Shown piece after piece: positions 26,245 through 35,371 of a DNA stretch of 64,000 bases. The DNA is from Flavobacterium sp. CBA20B-1 (GTDB taxonomy: Bacteria > Bacteroidota > Bacteroidia > Flavobacteriales > Flavobacteriaceae), in the NCBI RefSeq assembly GCF_028473145.1, contig NZ_CP092370.1:2046001-2110000 (forward strand), in the 5' to 3' direction. The translations under genes were made by a program, and so were the position numbers. The notes under the pieces are model-generated. The model ran no database searches. It was not told the origin of the DNA and saw only the letters and a program-made list of their open reading frames with translations. Numbering within the stretch: position 1 is the first letter of the stretch; every line of letters begins with the position of its first letter.

Positions 26245-26940
26245 ATGAGTAAATTATACATTGTGCCAACGCCCATTGGCAATTTAGAAGACATGACTTT
26301 TAGAGCCATTAAGGTTTTAAAGGAAGTCGATTTAATTTTGGCAGAAGACACGCGCACCAGCAGCAAATTGTTAAAGCATTTTGAAATTGGTACCCAAATG
26401 CACAGCCACCACATGCACAACGAACACCAAACGGTGGAACATACGGTGCAAAAATTAAAAAACGGACATACCATTGCGTTGATTTCAGATGCGGGAACAC
26501 CTGCTATTTCAGACCCCGGATTTTTATTAACGCGTGCTTGTGTAGAAAACGATATACCTGTGGAATGTTTACCGGGCGCAACAGCTTTCGTTCCGGCATT
26601 GGTAAACAGCGGCTTGCCAAACGATAAATTTGTTTTTGAAGGTTTTTTGCCTGATAAAAAAGGACGACAAACACGTTTTTTGGCATTGGCAGAAGAAACC
26701 CGAACCATAATTTTGTATGTATCGCCACATAAACTGGTAAAAACATTAACAGAATTCGAAACCTATTTTGGTAAAGAACGACAAGTTTCGGTATCGCGCG
26801 AATTATCAAAACTGCACGAAGAAACCATACGCGGATCGGTAGAAGAAGTGTTGCAACATTTTGAAGCCAAGCCACCAAAAGGCGAAATAGTTGTGATTGT
26901 AGCAGGAAAACAAAAAGAAAAAAAGAATAAAAATGAGTAG
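26245..26940 (+). CDS. rsmI: 16S rRNA (cytidine1402-2'-O)-methyltransferase RsmI
   Basis: The 231-residue SAM-dependent methyltransferase of the TP-methylase family modifies C1402 in the ribosomal decoding centre. Motifs are IVPTPIGNLEDMTFRAI (residues 5-21), LILAEDTRTSSKLLKHF, ALISDAGTPAISDPG and LPGATAFVPALVNSGLP. It is shorter than the E. coli enzyme because the C-terminal extension is missing, as in many Bacteroidota. Its 3' end overlaps the OsmC-family gene by 8 bases, implying a two-gene operon. The ATG at 26245 lies 28 bases past the dispersed-repeat edge. Confidence 0.96.
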   Translation: MSKLYIVPTPIGNLEDMTFRAIKVLKEVDLILAEDTRTSSKLLKHFEIGTQMHSHHMHNEHQTVEHTVQKLKNGHTIALISDAGTPAISDPGFLLTRACVENDIPVECLPGATAFVPALVNSGLPNDKFVFEGFLPDKKGRQTRFLALAEETRTIILYVSPHKLVKTLTEFETYFGKERQVSVSRELSKLHEETIRGSVEEVLQHFEAKPPKGEIVVIVAGKQKEKKNKNE

Positions 26941-27355
26941 TCACAAAATCACCACCACTTGGAAGGGAAATATGCAATTTGAATCGACCAATCCGGGCGG
27001 TTCGTTAATTATTGATGCTGCCGAAGAAGTGGGCGGAACAAACAACGGATTGCGTCCAAAAGCGCTAATGTTATCGGCTTTAGCAGGCTGTTCGGGCTTG
27101 GATGTTGCGTCGCTGATTAAAAAAATGCGCTTGGAAGTAACCGATTTCAACATTGAAACACAAGGTTTCTTAACCGATACCGAACCACAGGTTTACGACA
27201 AAGTTACGGTTAGCTACCATTTTTACGGAAGTAATTTAAACGAAGAAAAATTAAACCGCGCTGTTCAGCTTTCAGTGGAAAAATATTGCGGTGTGATGCA
27301 CATGTTTCGCAGTTTTGCCGATGTAAAAATTGAAACGGTTTTTCATAAAATTTAA
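26933..27355 (+). CDS. OsmC family protein (probable organic hydroperoxide/thiol reductase)
   Basis: This 140-residue alpha/beta protein has the two family cysteines, Cys53 in ALAGCSGLDVASLIKKM and Cys119 in VEKYCGVMHMF, which form the peroxidatic and resolving pair in OsmC/Ohr proteins. It also has GGSLIIDAAEEVGG near the N-terminus. It is probably a cytoplasmic dimer reducing hydroperoxides, although the YhfA-like branch of the family has unknown substrates. The start codon lies inside the end of rsmI (8-base overlap), so translation is coupled. Confidence 0.9.
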   Translation: MSSHKITTTWKGNMQFESTNPGGSLIIDAAEEVGGTNNGLRPKALMLSALAGCSGLDVASLIKKMRLEVTDFNIETQGFLTDTEPQVYDKVTVSYHFYGSNLNEEKLNRAVQLSVEKYCGVMHMFRSFADVKIETVFHKI

Positions 27356-27463
27356 AAATACAAAGGTTTCATCAATTTTTGGACAGCCTGATCAATATAA
27401 AAAACATCCGCCATCATCCTTCGTCTGTGAATATTATGAATTCAATAAAAATCGGACGTTCCT

Positions 27464-28501
27464 CTATGCTTCTTTCTGTTTTCTGTTTGATATTAAAGAC
27501 CATATAACCGAGATAGCCAATACCGAACCAATGATGGTTAATGATACAGAAGAATCGAAATGATAATAAGGCATTATAATCATTTTTACTCCGATGAATG
27601 CCAAAATAATTGCCAAACCATAATGCAGTTTAGAAAACATATCCATGGAATTGGCTAATAGGAAATACATAGAACGCAATCCTAAAATTGCAAAAATGTT
27701 CGATGTATAAAGTATAAATGGATCGTCTGGTGCGATGGCAAATATAGCAGGAATGCTATCTACTGCAAATACCAAATCGGTGATTTCTATTACAGCTAAA
27801 GCTACAAACAGTGGCGTAACCATTTTTACGCCATTTTCTACCGTAAAAAATTTATCGCCGTGAAAATCTTTCGTTACTTTAAAAAACTTGTGCACAATAC
27901 GCACACCGATGTTTCTTGACATATCTGCTCCTTCTTCCTCGCCATCATGATTATCTGAAGCCCACGATTTAATACCTGCAATAATCAAGAAAATACCAAA
28001 AACAAATAAGATCACGTTTAACTGGCGCGGTTCACCCGTTTCGGAATCTATTCCTAAAAATGGTAAGGTTACATAGGTTAATTTTATCAATTCAACTCCT
28101 GCAAAGATAAATATAGCTCTAAAAAACAAAGCGCCTAAAATGCCCCAAAATAATACTTTATGTTGATAATCTTTAGGTATTTTAAAGAATTTGAATACTA
28201 AAATAAACACGAATAAGTTATCTACCGAAAGTGCTTTTTCAATCCAATATGCTGCTTGGTATTTGGCAAAATTATCGGTGATGCCATAAGGTTTGTCTAA
28301 CACCCAATAAACAACGCCGCTAAAAACCATGGAAAGAGCTATCCAAACAATGGTCCATGAAAGGGCTTCTTTGTTGGAAATGGTATGACTTTTTTTGTTA
28401 AAAACACCTAAGTCTAGCAAAAGCATAATTACCACAGCAATTGCAAAACCGCCTATTAACCACGGATGGTTGATTAAATGATCTTCGGGAATATTTTTCA
28501 T
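27464..28501 (-). CDS. TerC/Alx family integral membrane protein
   Basis: The 345-residue protein has about nine membrane helices. TerC signatures are EKALSVDNLFVFILVFKFF (about residue 87 on), VLFWGILGALFFRAIFIFAG and DLVFAVDSIPAIFAIAPDD, with the conserved acidic residues in the membrane. Family members export manganese or other divalent metals, or confer tellurite resistance; which applies here cannot be told. No yybP-ykoY riboswitch is visible upstream because gpsA precedes it by only 6 bases, so it is probably co-transcribed with gpsA. A 77-codon plus-strand frame at 27330-27563 overlaps its 3' end and is not counted. Confidence 0.92.
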   Translation of the reverse strand: MKNIPEDHLINHPWLIGGFAIAVVIMLLLDLGVFNKKSHTISNKEALSWTIVWIALSMVFSGVVYWVLDKPYGITDNFAKYQAAYWIEKALSVDNLFVFILVFKFFKIPKDYQHKVLFWGILGALFFRAIFIFAGVELIKLTYVTLPFLGIDSETGEPRQLNVILFVFGIFLIIAGIKSWASDNHDGEEEGADMSRNIGVRIVHKFFKVTKDFHGDKFFTVENGVKMVTPLFVALAVIEITDLVFAVDSIPAIFAIAPDDPFILYTSNIFAILGLRSMYFLLANSMDMFSKLHYGLAIILAFIGVKMIIMPYYHFDSSVSLTIIGSVLAISVIWSLISNRKQKEA

Positions 28502-28507
28502 AGAGGA

Positions 28508-29503
28508 TTAATCTAATTTATCAGTCAGTTTTTTAAACACTTTTTTGGGTTCTTTATTGTTGTATAACACTTCATAAACGGCATCAATAATTGGTGTTTT
28601 TGCCTTTAGTACTGCATTCATCAAATAGGCACTTTTTGTAGCATAATACCCTTCGGCAACCATATTCATTTCCATTTTTGTGGAAATTACGGTATATCCT
28701 TTTCCAATCATATTCCCAAACATACGGTTTCGTGAAAAAAGCGAATAACCAGTAACCAATAAATCACCCAAATAAGCAGAATCGTTAATATTGCGTTTTA
28801 ATTTATGAACTTTTTTAATGAATTTTTTCATTTCGCGAATGGCGTTGCTCATCAACAATGCTTGAAAATTATCGCCATAACCCAAGCCATGTGCCATACC
28901 TGCCGCAATTGCGTAAATGTTTTTAAGCATAGCTGCATATTCGGTTCCCATTACATCGTCTGTGGTTTTGGCTTTAATGTAGTGGCTGCGCAAACTTTTG
29001 GCTATCACTTCGGCTTTTTGCAAATCGCCTCCAGCAATGGTAAGGTAAGATAAACGCTCTAAAGCCACTTCTTCTGCATGACATGGACCTGCCAAAACCG
29101 CAATGTTTTCGATAGGAATATTGTAGGTTTCCATAAAATGCTGACCAACAATTAAACCGGTTTCGGGAATGATTCCTTTAATGGCAGATACAATGATTTT
29201 ACCTTCTAAAGAAACGGTTAATTTTTCCAACTCGCTACCCAAAAAAGCCGACGGAATTGCGAAAACTATATAATCTGCATAACTGATTGCTTTGTTGATA
29301 TCGGTTGTTAAAATTAATTGGTCGGTATCAAATTCAACCGAACTTAGATAATTAGGATTGTGCTTATTAACTTTTAGTTCTTCAATTGCAGCTTCATTGC
29401 GCATATACCAAGCGATTTCGCTTAGGTTATGACACAACATTTTAGCAATGGCTGTTGCCCAGCTTCCGCCACCAATTACTGCAAACTTAGGATCGTTAAT
29501 CAT
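28508..29503 (-). CDS. gpsA: NAD(P)-dependent glycerol-3-phosphate dehydrogenase
   Basis: The 331-residue enzyme reduces dihydroxyacetone phosphate to sn-glycerol-3-phosphate for phospholipid synthesis. The Rossmann motif FAVIGGGSWATAIAKML is close to the N-terminus, followed by ENIAVLAGPCHAEEVA and the catalytic-lysine region YAAMLKNIYAIAAGMAHGLG. I chose the ATG at 29503 because the frame's upstream extension to 29590 encodes a basic, unconserved stretch. TerC follows after 6 bases. Confidence 0.95.
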   Translation of the reverse strand: MINDPKFAVIGGGSWATAIAKMLCHNLSEIAWYMRNEAAIEELKVNKHNPNYLSSVEFDTDQLILTTDINKAISYADYIVFAIPSAFLGSELEKLTVSLEGKIIVSAIKGIIPETGLIVGQHFMETYNIPIENIAVLAGPCHAEEVALERLSYLTIAGGDLQKAEVIAKSLRSHYIKAKTTDDVMGTEYAAMLKNIYAIAAGMAHGLGYGDNFQALLMSNAIREMKKFIKKVHKLKRNINDSAYLGDLLVTGYSLFSRNRMFGNMIGKGYTVISTKMEMNMVAEGYYATKSAYLMNAVLKAKTPIIDAVYEVLYNNKEPKKVFKKLTDKLD

Positions 29504-29646
29504 TTTTATTTGTTTGATTTGCAAAAATAACCTTTTTTGCCCTTTTTGTTGATTTAATATTTTGTTAAGTATTTTTTTGGTTGGATACAATAATAGAACG
29601 TTTTTCTGCGTTTTACTATTGATTTTTAATTTGATTTTAATAACTT

Positions 29647-29680
29647 AAAAAGCGACGTCGGGTTTGATAGTCGCTTTTTT
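29647..29680 (-). terminator. terminator of the YicC-gmk-nadD operon
   Basis: AAAAAGCGAC/GTCGCTTTTT is a 10-bp perfect stem. On the minus strand it follows the nadD stop and ends in a T-run; the symmetric A/T runs would also allow plus-strand function. Confidence 0.8.
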
Positions 29681-29705
29681 ATCTTTTTAAAGATACACTT
29701 TTTAA

Positions 29706-30287
29706 TTATTTCTTGTAAAATAAATTATGGTCAATATATTCCCAAACTTTATGATCAATCATTGGTTTGATATTTTTTTGTTCTTTGATGCTTTGACGAA
29801 TAAATGTGGACGACAACTCGATTATAGGAGCATCTATCTTGTGGATATTCTCCAAATTCATCCATTCATCGGGCACCTTATCAGCTGAAATCCTTGGATA
29901 TACATACAACTCATAATCGTTTAAAATCAATTCAAAATTTTTCCATTTTTTAAGCGACTTCAAATTATCCTCACCCATTATCAATGAAAAAACATGGTTG
30001 GGAAATTTTTCATGCAAATGTGCCAGCGTGTTTACGGTGTAATTAGGCTGTGGCAGCTTAAATTCTATATCGCTTGGAACTATTTTATCGTATCCTTCCG
30101 TAGCCAAATGCACCATTTGCAGTCGATGGTAATCAGGCAATAATCCGGCTTTTTTCTTTAATGGATTGTGCGGCGTTACAACCATCCACACCTGATCTAA
30201 ATCGCTGTTTTCGGCCAGATGATTGGCAATGATTAAATGCCCCACATGGATAGGGTTGAATGTGCCGAAATACAAACCTACTTTCAT
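29706..30287 (-). CDS. nadD: nicotinate-nucleotide adenylyltransferase
   Basis: The 193-residue nucleotidyltransferase makes deamido-NAD in NAD synthesis. The HIGH-type motif is GTFNPIHVGHLIIANH (residues 8-23), the adenylate-binding motif is SLIMGEDNLKSLKKW, and the second nucleotidyltransferase motif ISSTFIRQS appears as ELSSTFIRQSIKE. It follows gmk after 3 bases, and gmk follows the YicC gene after 10, forming a leftward three-gene operon. Confidence 0.96.
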   Translation of the reverse strand: MKVGLYFGTFNPIHVGHLIIANHLAENSDLDQVWMVVTPHNPLKKKAGLLPDYHRLQMVHLATEGYDKIVPSDIEFKLPQPNYTVNTLAHLHEKFPNHVFSLIMGEDNLKSLKKWKNFELILNDYELYVYPRISADKVPDEWMNLENIHKIDAPIIELSSTFIRQSIKEQKNIKPMIDHKVWEYIDHNLFYKK

Positions 30288-30290
30288 TTT

Positions 30291-30869
30291 TTACTTATTT
30301 ATGAAGTTTAAAACCAACTGGCAAGCTTCTTTTTTTGCTGTTTCTAGGTCGTGATTTTTTAAAATAACGTCGAATTCGGGCGCACGAGAAATTTCTCTTT
30401 CGGCTTTTTCTAATCGCATGGCAATTTTTTCATCGGTTTCGGTTTGGCGAAAACGCAAACGGCGTTCCAACTCTTCGACTGATGGCGGACTTACAAAAAC
30501 TGCTAATGTTTGGTTTGGATATTGCTGTTTAATGTTTAAACCACCCACCACATCAATATCAAAAATAACGTGTTTGCCTTCTGCCCAAATACGTTCAATT
30601 TCGGTTTTTAGCGTGCCGTAATAGTTATCTTTATATACTTCTTCAAATTCAACAAAAGCATTCTCTTTGATTTTTTGTTGAAAATCTTCGGCCGAAATAA
30701 AGTAATAATCTTTACCGTTTATCTCGCCATTGCGCATATAACGAGAAGTTGCCGATATAGAAAAATCTAAATGCAATTGAGGTTGTGTAAGCAAATGTTT
30801 TACAATGGTTGTTTTACCAGAACCAGATGGTGCCGAAAAAACAATCAATTTTCCTTGTTGTGCAGTCAT
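30291..30869 (-). CDS. gmk: guanylate kinase
   Basis: The 192-residue enzyme converts GMP to GDP. The P-loop FSAPSGSGKTTIVKHLL is at about residues 11-27, the GMP-binding region includes SATSRYMRNGEINGKDYYFI and FVEFEEVYKDNYYGTLK, and the lid and adenine-binding parts are RLRFRQTETDEKIAMRLE and FDVILKNHDLETAK. Length and order are typical. It lies in the middle of the YicC-gmk-nadD operon; a yicC-gmk pairing is widespread in bacteria. Confidence 0.97.
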   Translation of the reverse strand: MTAQQGKLIVFSAPSGSGKTTIVKHLLTQPQLHLDFSISATSRYMRNGEINGKDYYFISAEDFQQKIKENAFVEFEEVYKDNYYGTLKTEIERIWAEGKHVIFDIDVVGGLNIKQQYPNQTLAVFVSPPSVEELERRLRFRQTETDEKIAMRLEKAEREISRAPEFDVILKNHDLETAKKEACQLVLNFINK

Positions 30870-30879
30870 TTATACGTTT

Positions 30880-31740
30880 TTAAAGAATGTTTAAAACCTG
30901 TTCTTTGATTTTTTCTAATTCGTCTTTCATTTTCACTACCAATTTTTGCATTTCGGCATGATTTGATTTGGATCCCATGGTATTGATTTCGCGCCCCATT
31001 TCTTGAGCAATAAAACCTAATTTTCGTCCGGCATGCTCTTTGGTATTCATGGTTTCTACAAAATAATCTAAATGATTGGTTAAACGCACTTTTTCTTCGT
31101 TAATATCTAACTTTTCAATATAATAGATGATTTCTTGTGCGTAACGGCTTTCATCAACAGCTACTTCTAACTCTTTTAAATTTTGTTGCAAACGTTCTTT
31201 TACGTTGGTGATGCGCTCTTCTTCATACGATGCCACCTCATGCATCGCAGTTCTAATATTTTCTATTCGTTGCACAAAATCGTTTCCTAACTTTTCTCCT
31301 TCTTGTTGGCGAAATTCATTGATGTTTTTAATGGCTTGGTGCAACACTTTTTCAATTTCTTTCCACTCTTGTTCATCCAATTCGCAGCGTTCTACTTTTA
31401 AGGCATCGGGCATACGAACGGCCATTTTCATTAATTCGGTTGCATCTGCATCAGGAATAATGCTTTTCATTTGGGCAATATATGCTTTTACAATAGGCGC
31501 ATTTATAGTGGACGATGTTTCTTCACCGGTAACTTCGATATAAACCGAACATTCTACCTTGCCACGTTCTAATTGTTGTGCTATTTGATTGCGAATTTCT
31601 AACTCTTTTTCTCTATAAAGTTGAGGCAAACGCACGTTTAAATCTAAATTCTTGGAATTTAATGATTTAATTTCCACCGTAATTTTCTTTAATGGCAATT
31701 GCACCGATGCTTTACCAAAACCTGTCATTGAATAAATCAT
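30880..31740 (-). CDS. YicC/YloC family endoribonuclease
   Basis: The 286-residue protein starts with the family signature MIYSMTGFGKASV and KITVEIKSLNSKNLDLNVRLP. It has a long coiled helical middle (about residues 140-230) and the conserved C-terminal domain EHAGRKLGFIAQEMGREINTMGSKSN followed by MKDELEKIKEQVLNIL. Members of this family (E. coli YicC, B. subtilis YloC) act as endoribonucleases. It is the first gene of the leftward YicC-gmk-nadD operon. Confidence 0.94.
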   Translation of the reverse strand: MIYSMTGFGKASVQLPLKKITVEIKSLNSKNLDLNVRLPQLYREKELEIRNQIAQQLERGKVECSVYIEVTGEETSSTINAPIVKAYIAQMKSIIPDADATELMKMAVRMPDALKVERCELDEQEWKEIEKVLHQAIKNINEFRQQEGEKLGNDFVQRIENIRTAMHEVASYEEERITNVKERLQQNLKELEVAVDESRYAQEIIYYIEKLDINEEKVRLTNHLDYFVETMNTKEHAGRKLGFIAQEMGREINTMGSKSNHAEMQKLVVKMKDELEKIKEQVLNIL

Positions 31741-31806
31741 ACCGAATTATAATAAAGGTGCAAATTTAGTAAATTGTATCATACATTGGTTAATTTATTG
31801 TAAAAC

Positions 31807-31835
31807 AAAAAGCTGCCTTTAAAAAGACAGCTTTT
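31807..31835 (-). terminator. terminator after the FAD-binding protein gene
   Basis: AAAAGCTG...CTTT pairs with AAAG...CAGCTTTT (one mismatch). On the minus strand it is followed by TTTTGTTTTA, just past the stop at 31848. Confidence 0.65.
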
Positions 31836-31847
31836 GCTTTGTATCAG

Positions 31848-32462
31848 TTATGCTTTTTTCACACTATCATGCGCATGTGTTTCAACGCCGTTGTTCCAGA
31901 GGGTTAGAATATCGGTTGCAACTGCGGCACCACTTCCGGCAGCAATTGCTAGTTGACTGCGGTGACCTGCCAAGGTGCCAGCAACATATACATTTTCCAC
32001 TACTAAATGGTCGGTATTTTGCAATTGTAAACGGTTTTTATGTGGTAAGGATTTTTGATGAGAAATCACATAACTTTGCAGAAATCCATCAATTGTGAAA
32101 GGATTGCTAGAGTTAATTGCTACCACTATAAGTTTGGTTTCATAGATATTTTCATTGGTAGTAACCAAAAAATGAGCACCTTGTTTTATAATTGAAACCA
32201 CTTTTTCATTGCCAATTTGCACAATTTCGGGGTACAAAAAGCTTAAGTTGTTTAAAGTTTGGTGTAGTAAATCACTCCCTAAAGTTCCTGGGGCAAGTCC
32301 ATAGGCATTGTTGAACAAAGCATCTTGCAACATTGATGATTTTTGATGTGCAATAATGCCTATTTTTTTATCGGCCACAAACGTTTTCTTGCGGGCAGAG
32401 CCTAAAACCAAGGCACACGAAACCCCCGAAACGCCGCCGCCAATTATTAAACAGTCAAACAT
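31848..32462 (-). CDS. short FAD-binding oxidoreductase-like protein, 204 aa
   Basis: The N-terminal dinucleotide-binding motif CLIIGGGVSGVSCALVLGSA and the C-terminal FAD motif VYVAGTLAGHRSQLAIAAGSGA resemble the FAD domain of thioredoxin reductases. However, the protein is about 100 residues shorter than those enzymes and lacks both the NADPH-binding domain and the redox CxxC. No catalytic role can be assigned; it may use a partner or be a flavin-binding remnant. It follows the 64-residue membrane-protein gene after 1 base, so the two are co-expressed. Confidence 0.75.
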   Translation of the reverse strand: MFDCLIIGGGVSGVSCALVLGSARKKTFVADKKIGIIAHQKSSMLQDALFNNAYGLAPGTLGSDLLHQTLNNLSFLYPEIVQIGNEKVVSIIKQGAHFLVTTNENIYETKLIVVAINSSNPFTIDGFLQSYVISHQKSLPHKNRLQLQNTDHLVVENVYVAGTLAGHRSQLAIAAGSGAAVATDILTLWNNGVETHAHDSVKKA

Positions 32463-32463
32463 T

Positions 32464-32658
32464 TTATTTGTTTTTGTTGTCGATTGCCTTCGAAGTATTA
32501 AAAATAAGCAGCAAAATCACCGCACACAAAATGGCAATAATACAAATTAATGCAACAACACTTTCGCCTTGAAACAAGTTGTTAAAATCTAATTTTGTAA
32601 TGTTTAATACAATCAAAGCAATAGCAATAGCTATAACTATGTATGTAACGTATTTCAT
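32464..32658 (-). CDS. small two-helix membrane protein, 64 aa
   Basis: Two membrane helices (about residues 3-20, YVTYIVIAIAIALIVLNI; about 33-54, SVVALICIIAILCAVILLLIF) are joined by a short loop KLDFNNLFQGE, and a charged tail follows. The function is unknown; similar short proteins are common in flavobacteria. It is the first gene of a pair with the FAD-binding protein, whose start lies 1 base downstream. Confidence 0.7.
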   Translation of the reverse strand: MKYVTYIVIAIAIALIVLNITKLDFNNLFQGESVVALICIIAILCAVILLLIFNTSKAIDNKNK

Positions 32659-32705
32659 TATTGATTTATTTTGTTGAATAGAAAACGAAAGTACAAAATA
32701 ATTAA

Positions 32706-33281
32706 TTAGATAAACAAGCCTTTAACATTAGTAGCGAATAATTTAACAGCAATTGCCAATAAAACCACCCCAAATACTTTGCGAATTACTCCTAAACCAT
32801 TTGCGCCAATCAACCGCTCTATTTGTCCGGAAAGCTTCAAAACAACATAGACCACAATGATGTTTAAAACCACCGCAAATACAATGTTTATTGTTTGATA
32901 TTCAGCACGCAACGCCAAAATAGTGGTCATGATTCCTGGGCCGGCAATTAATGGAAATGCCAATGGAACGATAGATGCCGTTTTAGGCTCTTCATCGCGG
33001 TATAATCGTATACCCAAAATCATTTCTAAAGCAAGAAAAAACAAAACAAAAGCACCGGCAACAGCAAACGAATTTACATCAATTCCTATTAATGTTAAAA
33101 TGCTTTCTCCCACAAACAAAAAGGCAATCATGATACAAGCAGCCACAATAGATGCTTTTTCGGATTGAATTTTTCCCACACGCGAACGCAGATCCACAAT
33201 AATCGGGATAGACCCCAAAATATCAATCACTGCAAAAATAATCATACCTGCAGTAAAAATCTCTTTAAAATTAATTTCCAT
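32706..33281 (-). CDS. MarC family integral membrane protein
   Basis: The protein has six membrane helices and is 191 residues long from the ATG at 33281. I preferred that start over 33302 because family members begin close to MEINFKEIFTAGMIIFAVID. The MarC signature is present: DILGSIPIIVDLR, FLALEMILGIRLYRDEEP and PLAFPLIAGPGIMTTILAL. MarC was once linked to multiple-antibiotic resistance but its role is unsettled. It is divergent from the DUF3109 gene at 33419. Confidence 0.9.
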   Translation of the reverse strand: MEINFKEIFTAGMIIFAVIDILGSIPIIVDLRSRVGKIQSEKASIVAACIMIAFLFVGESILTLIGIDVNSFAVAGAFVLFFLALEMILGIRLYRDEEPKTASIVPLAFPLIAGPGIMTTILALRAEYQTINIVFAVVLNIIVVYVVLKLSGQIERLIGANGLGVIRKVFGVVLLAIAVKLFATNVKGLFI

Positions 33282-33389
33282 AGCCTTTTCAATTTTTTGC
33301 AAAGGTATTTATTATCAACCAAAAACAACGAATGTTTCAAATGATAATTTTTACCTTTTTGGTAACATCTAGAAACTATTAAATAATTG

Positions 33390-33397
33390 TAACTTTG
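33390..33397 (+). promoter_or_regulatory. -7 element upstream of the DUF3109 gene
   Basis: TAACTTTG matches TAnnTTTG 22 bases before the start codon; no convincing -33 TTG is seen at the normal distance. Confidence 0.45.
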
Positions 33398-33418
33398 CAC
33401 TTGCAAATGAATTGATTT

Positions 33419-34003
33419 ATGTTTCAGATTGGAAAAACAATAGTATCAGACGATGTTCTTGAAAAAGAATTTGTTTGTAACCTAACAGCTTGTAAAGGAC
33501 AATGTTGTGTGGATGGCGATGCAGGTGCCCCTTTAGATAAAGACGAAACAGCTATTTTAGAGGAAATATACCCTGTTATTAAACCTTATCTGCGTGCAAA
33601 AGGTATTGCAGTAATAGAGGAAAAAGGTGCATGGGTTGTAGGCGAGGATAGCGATTTGGAAACCCCGCTCATTGACAATAAAGAGTGTGCTTATGTGATT
33701 TTTGATGGAAAAACCGCTTTGTGTGGTATTGAACAGGCTTATAACGAAGGATTGATTACATGGAAAAAACCCATTTCGTGTCATTTATACCCTATTCGTA
33801 TTAAAGAATATTCACAGTTTTCGGCCGTAAATTACAACCGCTGGCATATTTGCGACGATGCTTGTACATTGGGTAAAGAATTAGAGGTGCCTGTTTATAA
33901 ATTTTTAAAAGAACCCCTAATCCGTAAATATGGCGAAAGCTGGTATGCTGAATTAGAAACCGTTGCTACCGAATGGCAAAAACAATCACTTAATAAAAAG
34001 TAA
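33419..34003 (+). CDS. DUF3109 family cysteine-rich protein
   Basis: The 194-residue cytoplasmic protein has the YkgJ-like pattern of conserved cysteines: [18 protein letters not shown] near residues 20-37, then [24 protein letters not shown] and [11 protein letters not shown]. These can bind zinc or an iron-sulfur cluster. DUF3109 proteins are widespread in Bacteroidota and of unknown function. The frame is complete. Its last 18 bases overlap the 3' end of the convergent retropepsin-like gene, so the two transcripts are mutually antisense at their ends. Confidence 0.9.
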   Translation: MFQIGKTIVSDDVLEKEFVCNLTACKGQCCVDGDAGAPLDKDETAILEEIYPVIKPYLRAKGIAVIEEKGAWVVGEDSDLETPLIDNKECAYVIFDGKTALCGIEQAYNEGLITWKKPISCHLYPIRIKEYSQFSAVNYNRWHICDDACTLGKELEVPVYKFLKEPLIRKYGESWYAELETVATEWQKQSLNKK

Positions 34004-34423
34004 TTGTTCGGGATAATGAATAATGGCTCCGTTGCTTTTAAGCAAATCGCTGCCAATAATTCCGTGCACTTTGGGCAATTTGTATTGGGTTAAAGCAAAA
34101 TTTACGTGCGTAAGATCCAGCAAAATTAAGTCGATGCCGGTTTTTTTCCATTTGCCTAATTGTATGGCGTTTTTGGTAGAAATTTCGGCATGCATATCGT
34201 TTGAACCCGCGCCCGATGCCTTGGCTTTATGTGCTTTTGACAACAACTTAAAAAAATCTTTTTCGTTGGAATCGATACATGTGTTCGATGCACCCGTATC
34301 AATCAAAAACAAGCCTTTAATGCGGTTTATTTTTGCTTGAACATACAAGTGATTGGATTTGCGAATGCGAAACGGAATGCTAAAATAATTTTGCTGTTCT
34401 AATACAGTTACAAGATCGTTCAT
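33986..34423 (-). CDS. retropepsin-like aspartic protease, 145 aa
   Basis: The single-domain clan AA protease fold has the active-site motif [13 protein letters not shown] (catalytic Asp42), an ALQLG-like strand ([19 protein letters not shown]), and the second conserved motif [18 protein letters not shown]. It is typical of bacterial retropepsin-like proteins that work as dimers. It has no signal peptide, so it is presumably cytoplasmic; the substrate is unknown. It overlaps the convergent DUF3109 gene by 18 bases. Confidence 0.88.
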   Translation of the reverse strand: MNDLVTVLEQQNYFSIPFRIRKSNHLYVQAKINRIKGLFLIDTGASNTCIDSNEKDFFKLLSKAHKAKASGAGSNDMHAEISTKNAIQLGKWKKTGIDLILLDLTHVNFALTQYKLPKVHGIIGSDLLKSNGAIIHYPEQLLFIK

Positions 34424-34557
34424 TAATTTAATATCTGTTGAAAAGCAAAAATAGGTAGATATAATTTAACCACATAAAATTTATCTAAAACAGTGATAGT
34501 TTAGTTAGAAAAATCTAGGCATTCTTTGTGGTAAGAAAGAAAATTAAAAAATACAAA

Positions 34558-35328
34558 ATGATTTTAATTGATACACATACCCATTTGTATAGTGAAGAAT
34601 TTGAAAACGACCGCACCGAAATGATGGAACGCGCACTTGCAGCTGGTGTAAAACATTTTTTTGTTCCGGCGATCGATGCTTCTTATTTTAATGGTATGCA
34701 GCAAATACAACAGCAATATCCGCAAAACGTTCATTTAATGATGGGCTTGCATCCGTGCTATGTAAAACCTGAAACTTTTGAAGAAGAATTGGCTTTTGTT
34801 GAACAAGAATTAGCAAAAGGAACCTATGTAGCCGTGGGCGAAATTGGTGTGGATTTATATTGGGATCAATCTACCCTAAAAATTCAGCAACAGGCTTTTC
34901 AAACCCAAATTCAATGGGCGAAAAAATTAGGTTTGCCAATAAATATTCATTGTCGTGATGCGTTTGATGCGGTTTTTGAAGTATTAGATCAAGAAAAAAG
35001 CAACGATTTATTTGGAATTTTCCATTGCTTTACGGGCGATTTTAAACAAGCAGAACGCGCCTTAAATTTAAACATGAAATTGGGAATTGGTGGCGTTGCA
35101 ACTTTTAAAAACGGAAAAATAGATCAATATTTAAATCAAATTCCGCTAGAACATATCGTTTTAGAAACCGATTCACCCTATTTAGCACCGGCACCCTATC
35201 GCGGCAAGCGCAACGAAAGCAGCTATGTGGCATTGGTTGCCCAAAAATTAGCAGCTATTTACAATCTATCAGTAGAAGAAATTGCAAATCAAACAACAAA
35301 AAACGCATTAAACATTTTTAAATTGTAA
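34558..35328 (+). CDS. TatD family metal-dependent hydrolase
   Basis: The 256-residue TIM-barrel metallo-hydrolase has all metal ligands visible: IDTHTHLYSEEF at the N-terminus, GEIGVDLYW, NIHCRDAF, FHCFTGDF and LETDSPYLAP. TatD proteins are 3'-5' exodeoxyribonucleases acting in DNA repair or turnover. I chose the ATG at 34558 because MILIDTHTH is the conserved beginning; a GTG at 34528 would add ten basic residues. It is followed after 43 bases by the acyltransferase gene, which has its own -7 element. Confidence 0.94.
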   Translation: MILIDTHTHLYSEEFENDRTEMMERALAAGVKHFFVPAIDASYFNGMQQIQQQYPQNVHLMMGLHPCYVKPETFEEELAFVEQELAKGTYVAVGEIGVDLYWDQSTLKIQQQAFQTQIQWAKKLGLPINIHCRDAFDAVFEVLDQEKSNDLFGIFHCFTGDFKQAERALNLNMKLGIGGVATFKNGKIDQYLNQIPLEHIVLETDSPYLAPAPYRGKRNESSYVALVAQKLAAIYNLSVEEIANQTTKNALNIFKL

Positions 35329-35336
35329 ATTGGAAG

Positions 35337-35344
35337 TATATTTG
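35337..35344 (+). promoter_or_regulatory. -7 element upstream of the acyltransferase gene
   Basis: TATATTTG fits TAnnTTTG and lies 27 bases before the ATG at 35372. Confidence 0.45.
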
Positions 35345-35371
35345 TTTCAGTTACGAAAATAAATTCAAACT

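Noticed and set aside
27330..27563. 77-codon plus-strand frame after the OsmC gene
   Set aside because: Overlaps the ends of both OsmC and the convergent TerC gene and has no recognisable feature.
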